64,000 bases of DNA from positions 4,684,001-4,748,000 of the forward strand of contig NZ_JAFBCL010000001.1 of assembly GCF_016907655.1 (NCBI RefSeq), read 5' to 3'. The translations under genes were made by a program, and so were the position numbers. Below, piece by piece: positions 48,642 through 55,469 of this stretch. The notes beneath the pieces are model-generated. The model searched no databases and was not told the origin of the DNA. It saw nothing but the letters and a program-made list of their open reading frames with translations. How positions within the stretch are numbered: the stretch's first letter is position 1; every line of letters begins with the position of its first letter. This stretch comes from Saccharothrix algeriensis. Its GTDB lineage: Bacteria > Actinomycetota > Actinomycetes > Mycobacteriales > Pseudonocardiaceae.

Positions 48642-49093
48642 AGACCCGCACCACCGCGTTCCTGGTCACCGCGGCGCTCGCGGTGTACTTCGTGCTGCTC
48701 GGCGGGCGCGCGGTGGCGCTGCTCGGCACCGGTGACCCGGTGGGCGTGGGGCTGGGCGTCGGCGTGCTGGTGCTGCCGCTGATCGGGGCGTGGATCGCGT
48801 GGACGAACCTGCGGTTCGGGTTCGTCACCGAGGCGATGGCGCGGCGGCTGCACGACGAGGGGCGGCTGCTCGACACGTCCGGGCTGCCGCGCCGGCCGTC
48901 GGGGCGGGTGGACCGGGCGGCGGCGGACGCCTGGTTCGAGGAGCGCCGGGCCGAGGTGGAGGCCGAGCCGGAGGACTGGCGGCGCTGGTTCCTGCTGGCG
49001 CAGGCGTACGACCTGGCGGGCGACCGCGGCCGGGCCCGCGAGGTCATGCGCAGGGCGATCGACCTATTCCAAGTGCCGAAGAATCATTCGTGA
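48638..49093 (+). CDS. Membrane protein with a TPR-like tail
   Basis: 151 residues. Two transmembrane helices (FLVTAALAVYFVLLGGRAVALL and VGVLVLPLIGAWIAWTNLRFG) are followed by a cytoplasmic tail whose end is TPR-like: WRRWFLLAQAYDLAGDRGRAREVMRRAIDLF. GTG 48638 overlaps the dapB stop, so it is coupled. The same small membrane/TPR gene follows dapB in many actinobacteria. Function unknown. Confidence 0.85.
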   Translation: MKTRTTAFLVTAALAVYFVLLGGRAVALLGTGDPVGVGLGVGVLVLPLIGAWIAWTNLRFGFVTEAMARRLHDEGRLLDTSGLPRRPSGRVDRAAADAWFEERRAEVEAEPEDWRRWFLLAQAYDLAGDRGRAREVMRRAIDLFQVPKNHS

Positions 49094-49176
49094 GGCAACT
49101 GGGTGAGATGCAGTTCATCCGGTCTTAACGCCTTTTTGCCTTGGTTTGTTTGGTGGCACGTCGATACCGTGGAGCC

Positions 49177-49263
49177 GTGCGCACCAACTGCGAGAACCTG
49201 CGGCTCACCATCGCCTGTCTGGTCATCGTCACCGCGATCGGGGCAGCGCTCACCTTGACGTAG
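49177..49263 (+). CDS. 28-residue hydrophobic peptide with a leaderless start
   Basis: TTGGTT (49141-49146), an 18-nt spacer, TACCGT (49165-49170), 6 nt, then GTG 49177. The peptide begins MRTNCENLRLTIACLV and continues as one hydrophobic helix (IVTAIGAALT) to a TAG. It has an Asn/Cys/Glu N-terminus and a membrane-spanning length. Promoter quality and codon use (third position mostly G/C) support expression. No family known; chance cannot be excluded. Confidence 0.5.
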   Translation: MRTNCENLRLTIACLVIVTAIGAALTLT

Positions 49264-49332
49264 GGCACAACCGGTCACCCGACCAGGTGCATTCGGGTGC
49301 TGCCGCTGCGCCGTTCGGGTATCCGCCTGGGC

Positions 49333-49659
49333 ATGGAGCGATCAGCGGTGGACCTCTTGTACGACTGCGACCTGCTCGACCGGTACGGCGAGCGCATCGG
49401 CCCGGTCGCGGAACTGTGGCTCGACAACGGCCGGCCGCTCTGGGCGGCCGTGCGCACCGACGACGCCACGACCCTCGTGCCCATCCGGGGCGCGCAGGTC
49501 CGCGAGCACCACCGGCTCGTCGTGCCGGTCGCCCGGCAGGAGATCGAGGGCGCTCCGCGGGTGAGCGCGGAACTGTCCGATGTGGAGCACGCGGAGCTGC
49601 ACGACCACTACGGGCTCAGCGTCCCACCGCAGCGCCTCGTGCGGCACGAGCGGCGCTAG
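49333..49659 (+). CDS. PRC-barrel domain protein
   Basis: 108 residues. The first ~75 form a PRC-barrel: VDLLYDCDLLDRYGERIGPVAELWLDNGRPLWAAVRTDD, then TTLVPIRGAQVREHHRLVVPVARQEIEGAP. PRC-barrel proteins bind RNA or cytoplasmic partners, as in RimM. ATG 49333 follows TATCCG by 7 nt. An alternative frame start at 49297 has no promoter-like spacing. Confidence 0.8.
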   Translation: MERSAVDLLYDCDLLDRYGERIGPVAELWLDNGRPLWAAVRTDDATTLVPIRGAQVREHHRLVVPVARQEIEGAPRVSAELSDVEHAELHDHYGLSVPPQRLVRHERR

Positions 49660-49661
49660 CG

Positions 49662-49743
49662 GCACTGCGGTCGATCGCACTGCGGTCGGCGGCACTGCGA
49701 TCCGGGGAGGCACTGCGGCCGTCGGCACTGCGGTCGGTGGCGC
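49662..49743. repeat. 15-bp direct repeats of GCACTGCGGTCG type
   Basis: GCACTGCG occurs at 49662, 49677, 49692, 49710 and 49725, giving a 15-bp period with one 18-bp step. The array fills the gap between convergent PRC-barrel and VTT-type genes. Confidence 0.8.
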
Positions 49744-50253
49744 TCAGTGCAGCAGCCAGCCCGCCACCAGGCCCGGCGACGCGGCGAGCACGCTGAAGCG
49801 GGCGAACCGCCCGACCACCCCGGTCGTGACGAACAACCACGACGACATGCCCGCGAGCCCGGCCAGCACCGTGGTGAACATGAACGGCGGCAGGCCCACC
49901 ACGGAGCTGACCGCGTGCGTGCCGAACATCCAGTGCGGGTGCCGGTGGCAGCGCAGCCGCACCCGTTCCAGCCGCGCCTTCCACCGCGATCGCCGCGGTG
50001 TGAGCCGCTGCCCCGGCTTCTCCGCGCGGCGCAGGAAGGCGGGCAGCCGCCAGTCGCCGCGCGCGGCCAGGAAGTAGAACATCTTGCCCAGCACCTGGCC
50101 CACCGCGACGGCGAGGCCGATCCACCACCACGAGATGTGCGGTTGCTGCGTCACGAGGCCGATGACGAAGACCTCGATGCTGATCAAGGGGATGATCGCC
50201 GACCCGAACGCCACGCCGAACGTCAGGCCGAGCCACCCCAGCAGTGCCCACAC
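49744..50253 (-). CDS. VTT-domain (DedA/SNARE-associated-like) membrane protein
   Basis: 169 residues. Membrane segments: WALLGWLGLTFGVAFGSAII (with ISIEVFVIG re-entrant-like part), WIGLAVAVGQVLGKMFYFLA (the conserved G-x-x-x-G helix of DedA proteins), a basic loop (RRSRWKARLERVRLRCHRH), then VGLPPFMFTTVLAGLAGMSSWLF. It is a short relative of DedA lipid-scramblase-type proteins. GTG 50253 follows TAGCCT by 7 nt on the minus strand. Confidence 0.8.
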   Translation of the reverse strand: MWALLGWLGLTFGVAFGSAIIPLISIEVFVIGLVTQQPHISWWWIGLAVAVGQVLGKMFYFLAARGDWRLPAFLRRAEKPGQRLTPRRSRWKARLERVRLRCHRHPHWMFGTHAVSSVVGLPPFMFTTVLAGLAGMSSWLFVTTGVVGRFARFSVLAASPGLVAGWLLH

Positions 50254-50274
50254 CCGTCCGAGGCTAGCAACGGC

Positions 50275-50820
50275 TCAGGGCGTCAGCAGTAGGGACAACC
50301 CCCCGGAAACCCGGATCTCGCGCAGCGGTCGCCCCGCCGCGTCCAGGGTCCGGGCGGTGCCGTCGCCGGCCCAGCCGGCCTTGGCGTAGAAGCCGGCGGA
50401 AGCCTTGTCCGCCTCGGGGATCCACGCGATGCCGCGGGTGCTCCCGCGGTCGCGCAGCGCCTGCGCGGCGGTCGCGAGCAGCCGCCCGCCGTGGCCCCGC
50501 CGGCCCCACCGGGGCTCGACCAGGACGCTGAACAGCGCGGTGGTCGCGGCGTCGGCGGGCAGCGTGCCGTCGGCGCGGGCCACCTCGTCGCGCGGCGCCT
50601 CCCCGGCGACGCAGAACCCCACCGGGAACCGCCCTTCGGCGGCCACGAGCACCCGCCCGCCCGCCACGGCCTCGGCCCACGCCTGCGTGGTGTCGCCGAG
50701 GCCGGCGAGCACTTCCTCCGGCACCAGGTGCCGGTAGGCGGTGCGCCAGGTGTCCCGGTGGATGCGGGCGATCTCGGGCACGTCTTCCGGGAGCGCGGCG
50801 CGCACGGTGGCATCGGCCAT
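50275..50820 (-). CDS. GNAT-family N-acetyltransferase
   Basis: 181 residues: ATVRAALPEDVPEIARIHRDTWRTAYRHL (typical N-terminus of the RimI-like group), the acetyl-CoA loop VEPRWGRRGHGGRLLATAAQALRDRG (R/Q-x-x-G-x-G/A), and a C-terminal GFYAKAGWAGDG. Substrate unknown. ATG 50820 follows TAGGGT by 6 nt. It is upstream of the VTT gene on the same strand; a 21-nt gap allows cotranscription. Confidence 0.92.
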   Translation of the reverse strand: MADATVRAALPEDVPEIARIHRDTWRTAYRHLVPEEVLAGLGDTTQAWAEAVAGGRVLVAAEGRFPVGFCVAGEAPRDEVARADGTLPADAATTALFSVLVEPRWGRRGHGGRLLATAAQALRDRGSTRGIAWIPEADKASAGFYAKAGWAGDGTARTLDAAGRPLREIRVSGGLSLLLTP

Positions 50821-50884
50821 GCGGGCACCCTAGTGGCCGAAACTCGCGTGATCGGGACGGGTGCCCCGTGAAAGCGTGCCGAAC

Positions 50885-51736
50885 ATGCGTTGGGCTGCGT
50901 TGGGTGTCGTGTACGTGGTGTGGGGTTCTACTTACGTAGCAATAAAATTCACCATCGAGACCATGCCGCCCCTGCTGTCGGCGGGTATGCGGTTCGTGAC
51001 CGCGGGTCTGGTCCTGGCGCTGCTCCTGCGCGGTCGGGTGCGGTTGACGCGACCGCAGTTGCGCACCGCCGTCCTGCTCGGCTTGTTGCTGCCCGCGTGC
51101 GGCAACGGCCTGGTGGTGGTGGCCGAGCAGTCCGTGCCCTCGGCCCTGGCGGCGCTGCTGGTCGCTTCGGTGCCGCTGTACGTCGTGGTGTTCCGGCGCG
51201 TGGGTGGCGAACGGCCGTCTTACGTGACGTACGCGGGCGTCGTGCTCGGTCTCGCCGGGTTGGCCGTGCTGCTGCTGCACGACGTGGGCGGCTCGGCGTG
51301 GTGGGGGCCGTGGCTGGTGCTGCTGGCGGCGTTCGGGTGGTCGCTGGGGACGTACCTGAACGGCCGCCTGCCGTCCGGGGACGCGTTCGCGATGTCGGCG
51401 GTGGAGATGCTCGTCGGCGGGGTGGTGCTGACCGCGGGCGCGGTGGTCGCGGGGGAGCGGCCGGTGCTGTCGGAGGTGTCGGCGCAGTCGTGGTGGGCGT
51501 GGGGCTACCTGGTGGTGTTCGGGTCGTTGCTGGCGTTCAGCGCCTACGTGTACGTGCTGGACAAGCTGCCGGTGTCGACCGTGTCGACCTACGCGTACGT
51601 GAACCCGGTGATCGCCGTGCTGCTCGGGGTGTGGCTGGCCGGTGAGCGGTTCGGGCCGGTCCAGCTGGCCGGCGGCCTGCTGGTGGTGCTGGCCGTGCTG
51701 CTGGTGGTCCGGGCGGAGCGGAATTGTCGTACCTGA
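50885..51736 (+). CDS. EamA/DMT-family transporter
   Basis: 283 residues, ten predicted helices in two EamA repeats: MRWAALGVVYVVWGSTYVAI, MPPLLSAGMRFVTAGLVLA ... PACGNGLVVVAEQSVPSALAALLVA; second repeat WWGPWLVLLAAFGWSLGTYL ... VSTVSTYAYVNPVIAVLLG. Probably exports amino acids or metabolites. ATG 50885 is chosen because helix 1 starts at once; GTG 50876 and 50861 are alternatives. Codons 14-22 (50925-50950) are unusually AT-rich, with TCT, ACT, GTA, GCA, ATA and AAA in a row. Confidence 0.9.
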   Translation: MRWAALGVVYVVWGSTYVAIKFTIETMPPLLSAGMRFVTAGLVLALLLRGRVRLTRPQLRTAVLLGLLLPACGNGLVVVAEQSVPSALAALLVASVPLYVVVFRRVGGERPSYVTYAGVVLGLAGLAVLLLHDVGGSAWWGPWLVLLAAFGWSLGTYLNGRLPSGDAFAMSAVEMLVGGVVLTAGAVVAGERPVLSEVSAQSWWAWGYLVVFGSLLAFSAYVYVLDKLPVSTVSTYAYVNPVIAVLLGVWLAGERFGPVQLAGGLLVVLAVLLVVRAERNCRT

Positions 51737-51752
51737 GTGGGAGCATCCGACC
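51724..51752 (+). promoter_or_regulatory. TTGTCG-N11-GAGCAT promoter (PafBC/RecA_NDp-like)
   Basis: TTGTCG at 51724-51729, an 11-nt gap, GAGCAT at 51741-51746, then 6 nt to GTG 51753. TTGTCR-N11-TANNNT is the SOS-independent DNA-damage promoter of actinobacteria (RecA_NDp, activated by PafBC). The match is good on the first element and spacing; the second hexamer keeps only A2 and T6. The gene behind it is a YcaQ-like repair glycosylase, which fits. The site overlaps the last codons of the EamA gene. Confidence 0.5.
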
Positions 51753-52967
51753 GTGCAGAAGATGAGCGCAGACGTCGCCCGCCGGATCGCGCTGGGGGCG
51801 CAGGGCTTCGCCGACCCGCGGCCGGCCGCCCCGCCCACCAGGCGGCACCTCGGCCGGGTGCTCTCGCGCGTCCGGCTGCTCCAGCTCGACTCGGTGAACG
51901 TCGCCGTCCGGGCGCACTACATGCCGGTCTTCAGCCGCCTCGGCGCGTACGCGCCCTCGCTGGTGGACGAGGCGGCCTGGTCGCACACCGCCCGCAGGCC
52001 CCGGCTGCTGGTCGAGTACTGGGCCCACGAGGCGAGCCTGGTGCCGGTGGAGGACTGGCCGCTGTTCCACTCCGGGGCGAAGAAGCCGGGCTGGTGGCGG
52101 AACTACACCTCGACCGCCGAGCGCGAGCCGCGGCTGGTGGCCGAGATCCTGGCGGTGGTCGCGGAGAAGGGGCCGATCGGCGCGGGGGCGATCGAGCGGG
52201 AGCTGGCGGGGGGCGGCCCGCGGTCGAAGGACCACTGGGGCTGGAACTGGTCGGAGGTCAAGAAGATCTGCGAGTACCTGTTCGGCGCGGGCGCGCTGAC
52301 GACGGGCACGCGGCGGGGTTTCGAGCGCCTCTACGACCTCACCGAGCGGGTGCTGCCGCCGGAGGTGCTGGCGCGCCGGGTGCCCGCCGAGGAGGGCGCG
52401 CGCGAGCTGGTGTCCCGCGCCGCGGCGGCGCTGGGCGTGGCGACCGAACCGGACCTGCGCGACTACTACCGCCTGGCGCCGGCGCGCAGCAGGCAGGCGG
52501 TCCGCGAGCTGGTGGAGTCCGGTGTCCTGGAGCCGGTCGAGGTCGCCGGCTGGTCCGCGCCCGCGTACCGGCACGCGCAGGCCCGCGTGCCCAGGGCCGT
52601 CACCGGCCGGGCCCTGCTGTGCCCGTTCGACCCGCTGATCTGGGAGCGGGCCCGCACGGAGCGGATCTTCGGCTTCCACTACCGCATCGAGATCTACGTG
52701 CCGCAGGCCAAGCGGGTGCACGGCTACTACGTCTTCCCGTTCCTGCTCGACGGCCGACTGGTGGGCCGGGTGGACCTGAAGGCCGACCGCGCGGCGGGCG
52801 TGCTGCGCGTGCAGTCGGCGCACTCGGAGCCGGGCGCGGACCACGGGCGGGTGGCGGTCGAGCTGGCCGCCGAGCTGCGGCACATGGCGGACTGGCTGGA
52901 GCTGGCGGAGGTCCGGGTGGCGCCGCGCGGTGACCTCGCGCCGGCGTTGAAGGCGGTGGTGCGTTAG
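51753..52967 (+). CDS. YcaQ/AlkX-type winged-helix DNA glycosylase family protein
   Basis: 404 residues of the HTH_42 family, whose members YcaQ and AlkX unhook interstrand crosslinks and AlkZ removes azinomycin lesions. Characteristic parts: LARRxx-like N-terminus ADVARRIALGAQGF, RLLQLDSVNVAVRAHYMPVFSRLG (contains the catalytic-type Q-x-D), WSHTARRPRLLVEYWAHEASLVP, GPRSKDHWGWNWSEVKKICEYLF and the C-terminal CPFDPLIWERARTERIFGFHYRIEIYVP. No biosynthetic cluster is near, so housekeeping repair (YcaQ-like) is likelier than self-resistance. GTG 51753 also has GGGAG 9 nt upstream. Confidence 0.88.
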   Translation: MQKMSADVARRIALGAQGFADPRPAAPPTRRHLGRVLSRVRLLQLDSVNVAVRAHYMPVFSRLGAYAPSLVDEAAWSHTARRPRLLVEYWAHEASLVPVEDWPLFHSGAKKPGWWRNYTSTAEREPRLVAEILAVVAEKGPIGAGAIERELAGGGPRSKDHWGWNWSEVKKICEYLFGAGALTTGTRRGFERLYDLTERVLPPEVLARRVPAEEGARELVSRAAAALGVATEPDLRDYYRLAPARSRQAVRELVESGVLEPVEVAGWSAPAYRHAQARVPRAVTGRALLCPFDPLIWERARTERIFGFHYRIEIYVPQAKRVHGYYVFPFLLDGRLVGRVDLKADRAAGVLRVQSAHSEPGADHGRVAVELAAELRHMADWLELAEVRVAPRGDLAPALKAVVR

Positions 52968-53394
52968 GCGGGCGGTGTTTTTAGCGGGCGGTGCTTCAGG
53001 CGGGTCGTGCTTCAGGCGGCGGTCTGCTTCAGGCGGGTCGTGCGTGAGGCGGGTGCGCGGGCCGGTGGGCGGGCTTCGTGCTCGTCGGCCGGTGGGCTTC
53101 GAGCCGGTCCTCGCGCCCGTGGCGGGCGCGGGCGGGGTGGGCGCGAACGCACCGGGGCAGCGTCGGTCGCCGGGCGGGTGCGGGCCTGCGGCGCGCGCGT
53201 CGGGGGCGCACGCGCCGCAGGGGTCTGCGTGTTCCGCGGGTGGCCGGTCGGCTCGTGGGGGTGGTTGTCGGGTCTGCGCGTTCCGCCGGTGGTCGGTCGG
53301 CTTGACGAGGCGGTTGTCGGGTCTGCCCGTTTCGCCAGTGGTCGGTCGGCTCGTGGGGGCGGTTGCCGGGTCTGCCCGTTCCGCCGGTGGTCGG
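52968..53394. other. Repeat-rich intergenic region, no gene recognised
   Basis: About 430 bp between convergent genes. The first part (52968-53050) has TTCAGGCGGGTCGTGC-type repeats. The middle is GC-rich without structure that I can name. The last part is the 49-bp tandem array (53221-53416), which runs into the 3' end of the DUF4097 gene. Confidence 0.6.
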
Positions 53395-53416
53395 TCAGCT
53401 CGTGGAGGCGGTCACC
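53221..53416. repeat. Four 49-bp tandem repeats overlapping a gene end
   Basis: Copies begin at 53221, 53270, 53319 and 53368 (each GGGTCTGCS...), exactly 49 bp apart. The fourth copy contains the last codons and stop of the minus-strand DUF4097 gene (53395-53416). Copies 1-3 are diverged 10-20 %. Because 49 is not a multiple of three, it is not a protein repeat. Confidence 0.88.
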
Positions 53417-54282
53417 AGGGCGTGACCGGTGCCTGTGCGGCCGGTGACGAACAGGGCGGGCGCGTCCGGCGGCCGGGTGTCCGACACGGCCAGTTCGCTG
53501 CGGGCCGTGCCCGAGGTGGAGGCCAGGTCGACCTCGGCCGCCACGCCGGGCCGGATGCCCACGCGCACGTCGCCGGACCCGGTGCCCAGCTGGAGGCGGC
53601 CCGAGGCGGCGTCGGCGACCGTGACGTCGCCGCTGCCGGTGCGCACCTGGACGTCGTGCTGCACCGCGCCCAGCCACACGTCGCCCGTGCCGGTGAACAC
53701 CACGGTGTTGCCGCCGACGGAGGACACCTCGATGTCACCGCTGCCGGTCTTCGCCCGCAGCCCGCCCAGCATCGGGCCCAGCCGGACCTTGCCCGAGCCG
53801 GAGTTCACCTGGGCCGGGTCGTCCGCGCGGTCCGCGGTGACGCCACCGGTGCCGGTCTGGATGTCCAGGCGCCCGGCGGCGCCGGTCACCGTCACGTCGG
53901 CCGCGCCGGCCTTCGCGATCACGTGCGACCCGTGCGGCGCGCGCACCGTCACCCCCAGCGGCACGGCCCGCAGCGGCAGCGACCTGGACGACTGGACCCG
54001 CAGCCGCTGCCCGCTCAGCTCGACCAGCGCGTCGCGCACCGCCTCGTCCGGCCCGACGGGCTGGCCGCGACCGGCCCCGAACTGGTCGTTCACCCAGCTC
54101 AGCAGGCCGTTGAGGCCCGCGGTCCAGGACTCGCCCGCGGCCTGCTCGTGCCTGATCTCCACGTGCACGCCGGGCTCGTCGACCAGGTGCACCCGCACCT
54201 GCCCGGCCAGCAGGGCGACGTCGACCTCGACCACGCCCTCCACCTCGAAGCTCTGCCGCCGCACGACGCCATCCGATTCCAC
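53395..54282 (-). CDS. DUF4097 beta-strand-repeat protein
   Basis: 295 residues. From ~120 on, the chain is a right-handed beta-helix-like repeat with the unit TGSGDVxV recurring: IQTGTGGVTAD, VNSGSGKVRLG, AKTGSGDIEVSS, FTGTGDVWLG, VRTGSGDVTVAD, LGTGSGDVRVG. No signal peptide or membrane segment, so it is probably cytoplasmic. Such proteins sit beside RHH/HicB-like or PspC-type regulators in actinobacteria; function unknown. GTG 54282 lies 10 nt after the RHH gene stop, one operon. Confidence 0.88.
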   Translation of the reverse strand: MESDGVVRRQSFEVEGVVEVDVALLAGQVRVHLVDEPGVHVEIRHEQAAGESWTAGLNGLLSWVNDQFGAGRGQPVGPDEAVRDALVELSGQRLRVQSSRSLPLRAVPLGVTVRAPHGSHVIAKAGAADVTVTGAAGRLDIQTGTGGVTADRADDPAQVNSGSGKVRLGPMLGGLRAKTGSGDIEVSSVGGNTVVFTGTGDVWLGAVQHDVQVRTGSGDVTVADAASGRLQLGTGSGDVRVGIRPGVAAEVDLASTSGTARSELAVSDTRPPDAPALFVTGRTGTGHALVTASTS

Positions 54283-54292
54283 GGTTCCCCCC

Positions 54293-54805
54293 TCAGCCCT
54301 GGACCCAGCCGCGCACGCGGGAGCCGGAGCCCTTGGGCGGCCGGTCCGCCGCGGGCTGCTGCCACGGTCCCTTGCGGTGCCCGCCCACCGCGCCCTGCAC
54401 GGCCTGGGCGACGAACGTGTTCAGCGACAGGCCCTCGGCCGCCGCGGCCTGCTCGGCCTTGGACTTCAGCTCGTTGAGCAGGCGCAGCGTGATGCGCGTG
54501 GCGTCGCCCGCGGTCGGCCGGGGCACTTCCCGCGGCTCCGGTTCGCGGTCCTGGCCGGCGGCGGGCGAGCCGGTGACGACCACCCGGACGTCCCGGCCGT
54601 CGAGCCGGACGTCGACCACCGGGCCGTCGAGCGCCACGGTCACCTCCGCGGCCAGGTCGGACAGCGCGTTCATGAGCGCCAGCCGCGCGGCGGGCTCCAG
54701 CGCGGCGGACAGCACGGCGGCCGTGCGCCGGGTGCCGTCGTCCCCGGCGGCAGCGGCTGTCGCGAGGTCTTCGCGCAGTTGTGTGATGTACGGCGACAGG
54801 TCCAT
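54293..54805 (-). CDS. Ribbon-helix-helix (HicB-like) DNA-binding protein
   Basis: 170 residues. The N-terminal ~85 residues are acidic and helical, then a HicB/Arc-type RHH at ~102-140: TRITLRLLNELKSKAEQAAAAEGLSLNTFVAQAVQGAV (beta strand RITLRL, then two helices). The tail is Gly/Arg/Lys-rich. No HicA toxin gene is adjacent, so this is probably an autoregulator of the DUF4097 operon rather than an antitoxin. ATG 54805; the operator array lies immediately upstream. Confidence 0.83.
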   Translation of the reverse strand: MDLSPYITQLREDLATAAAAGDDGTRRTAAVLSAALEPAARLALMNALSDLAAEVTVALDGPVVDVRLDGRDVRVVVTGSPAAGQDREPEPREVPRPTAGDATRITLRLLNELKSKAEQAAAAEGLSLNTFVAQAVQGAVGGHRKGPWQQPAADRPPKGSGSRVRGWVQG

Positions 54806-54815
54806 GACACCACCA

Positions 54816-54867
54816 TGACGTCATACCTGACATCAGTCAAGCGAGACCTGACGCCGACATGGCGTCA
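54816..54867. promoter_or_regulatory. TGACGTCA-type operator array of the RHH operon
   Basis: Three sites in 52 bp: TGACGTCA (54816-54823), TGACATCA (54828-54835), and TGACGCC-GACAT-GGCGTCA (54849-54867). Minus-strand TTGACT (complement of 54835-54840) is a likely -35 inside the array. Arc-type RHH repressors bind such tandem short palindromes cooperatively. The array also abuts the 3' end of the macro-domain gene. Confidence 0.6.
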
Positions 54868-55374
54868 CGACGACAGCGCGGCCTCGAAGGCGTCGAAGGT
54901 GCGCTGGTCGAACAGCACGAACCGCACCAGGTCGACATCGCCGAACCCGGTGACGGCGGCCACCGCGATCGCCGCCGCCGAGTCGACCGGCCACCGGTAG
55001 ACCCCGGTCGAGATCGCCGGGAACGCGACGCTGCGCGCGCCCAGCCCCGCCGCGACGAGCAGCGAGTTGCGGTGGCAGTCGGCCGGCAGCGCCGAGCGGT
55101 CCTCCTCGGCCGACCAGACCGGGCCCACGGTGTGCACGACCCACTTCGCGGGCAGCCGGCCGGCGGTCGTGGCCACCGCCCGGCCGACGCCCAGCCCCCG
55201 CCCGAGGTGGCCGGCCCGCAGCGCCCGGCACTCGGCGAGGATCTCCGGCCCGCCCTTGCGGTGGATCGCGCCGTCGACCCCGCCGCCGCCCAGGAGCGAC
55301 GAGTTCGCGGCGTTCACCACGACGTCCACCCGCTGCTCGGTGATGTCGCCCAGGGCGAGTTCGATTCGCGTCAT
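54865..55374 (-). CDS. Macro-domain protein (ADP-ribose / O-acetyl-ADP-ribose hydrolase)
   Basis: 169 residues, a stand-alone MacroD/YmdB-type module: IELALGDITEQRVDVVVNAANSSLLGGGGVDGAIHR (the NAANxxLxxGGGVDGAIH signature), YRWPVDSAAAIAV and the loop AFPAISTGVY. Removes ADP-ribose from O-acetyl-ADP-ribose or proteins. ATG 55374. It diverges from thyX across 95 bp and its stop touches the RHH operator array. An ADP-ribosyltransferase partner is not in the window. Confidence 0.93.
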   Translation of the reverse strand: MTRIELALGDITEQRVDVVVNAANSSLLGGGGVDGAIHRKGGPEILAECRALRAGHLGRGLGVGRAVATTAGRLPAKWVVHTVGPVWSAEEDRSALPADCHRNSLLVAAGLGARSVAFPAISTGVYRWPVDSAAAIAVAAVTGFGDVDLVRFVLFDQRTFDAFEAALSS

Positions 55375-55469
55375 GCCGTGGATTGTGCGCTGCGGCGCGG
55401 TGCGGGCACGCTCCGCAGCGCCCGCCGTCGCACGGTGGGCCGTCCGGCGGATCGGTTAGTGTTCCGGCC

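Noticed and set aside
50885..52967. Azinomycin-type self-resistance locus (AlkZ plus exporter)
   Set aside because: EamA and YcaQ-like genes are adjacent, but no biosynthetic genes are in the window and EamA carriers are generic.
53221..53416. 49-bp repeats as a CRISPR array
   Set aside because: Units are head to tail with no unique spacers and no cas genes nearby.
54293..54805. HicB antitoxin of a HicAB module
   Set aside because: No HicA-type toxin gene on either side; the partner is a DUF4097 protein.
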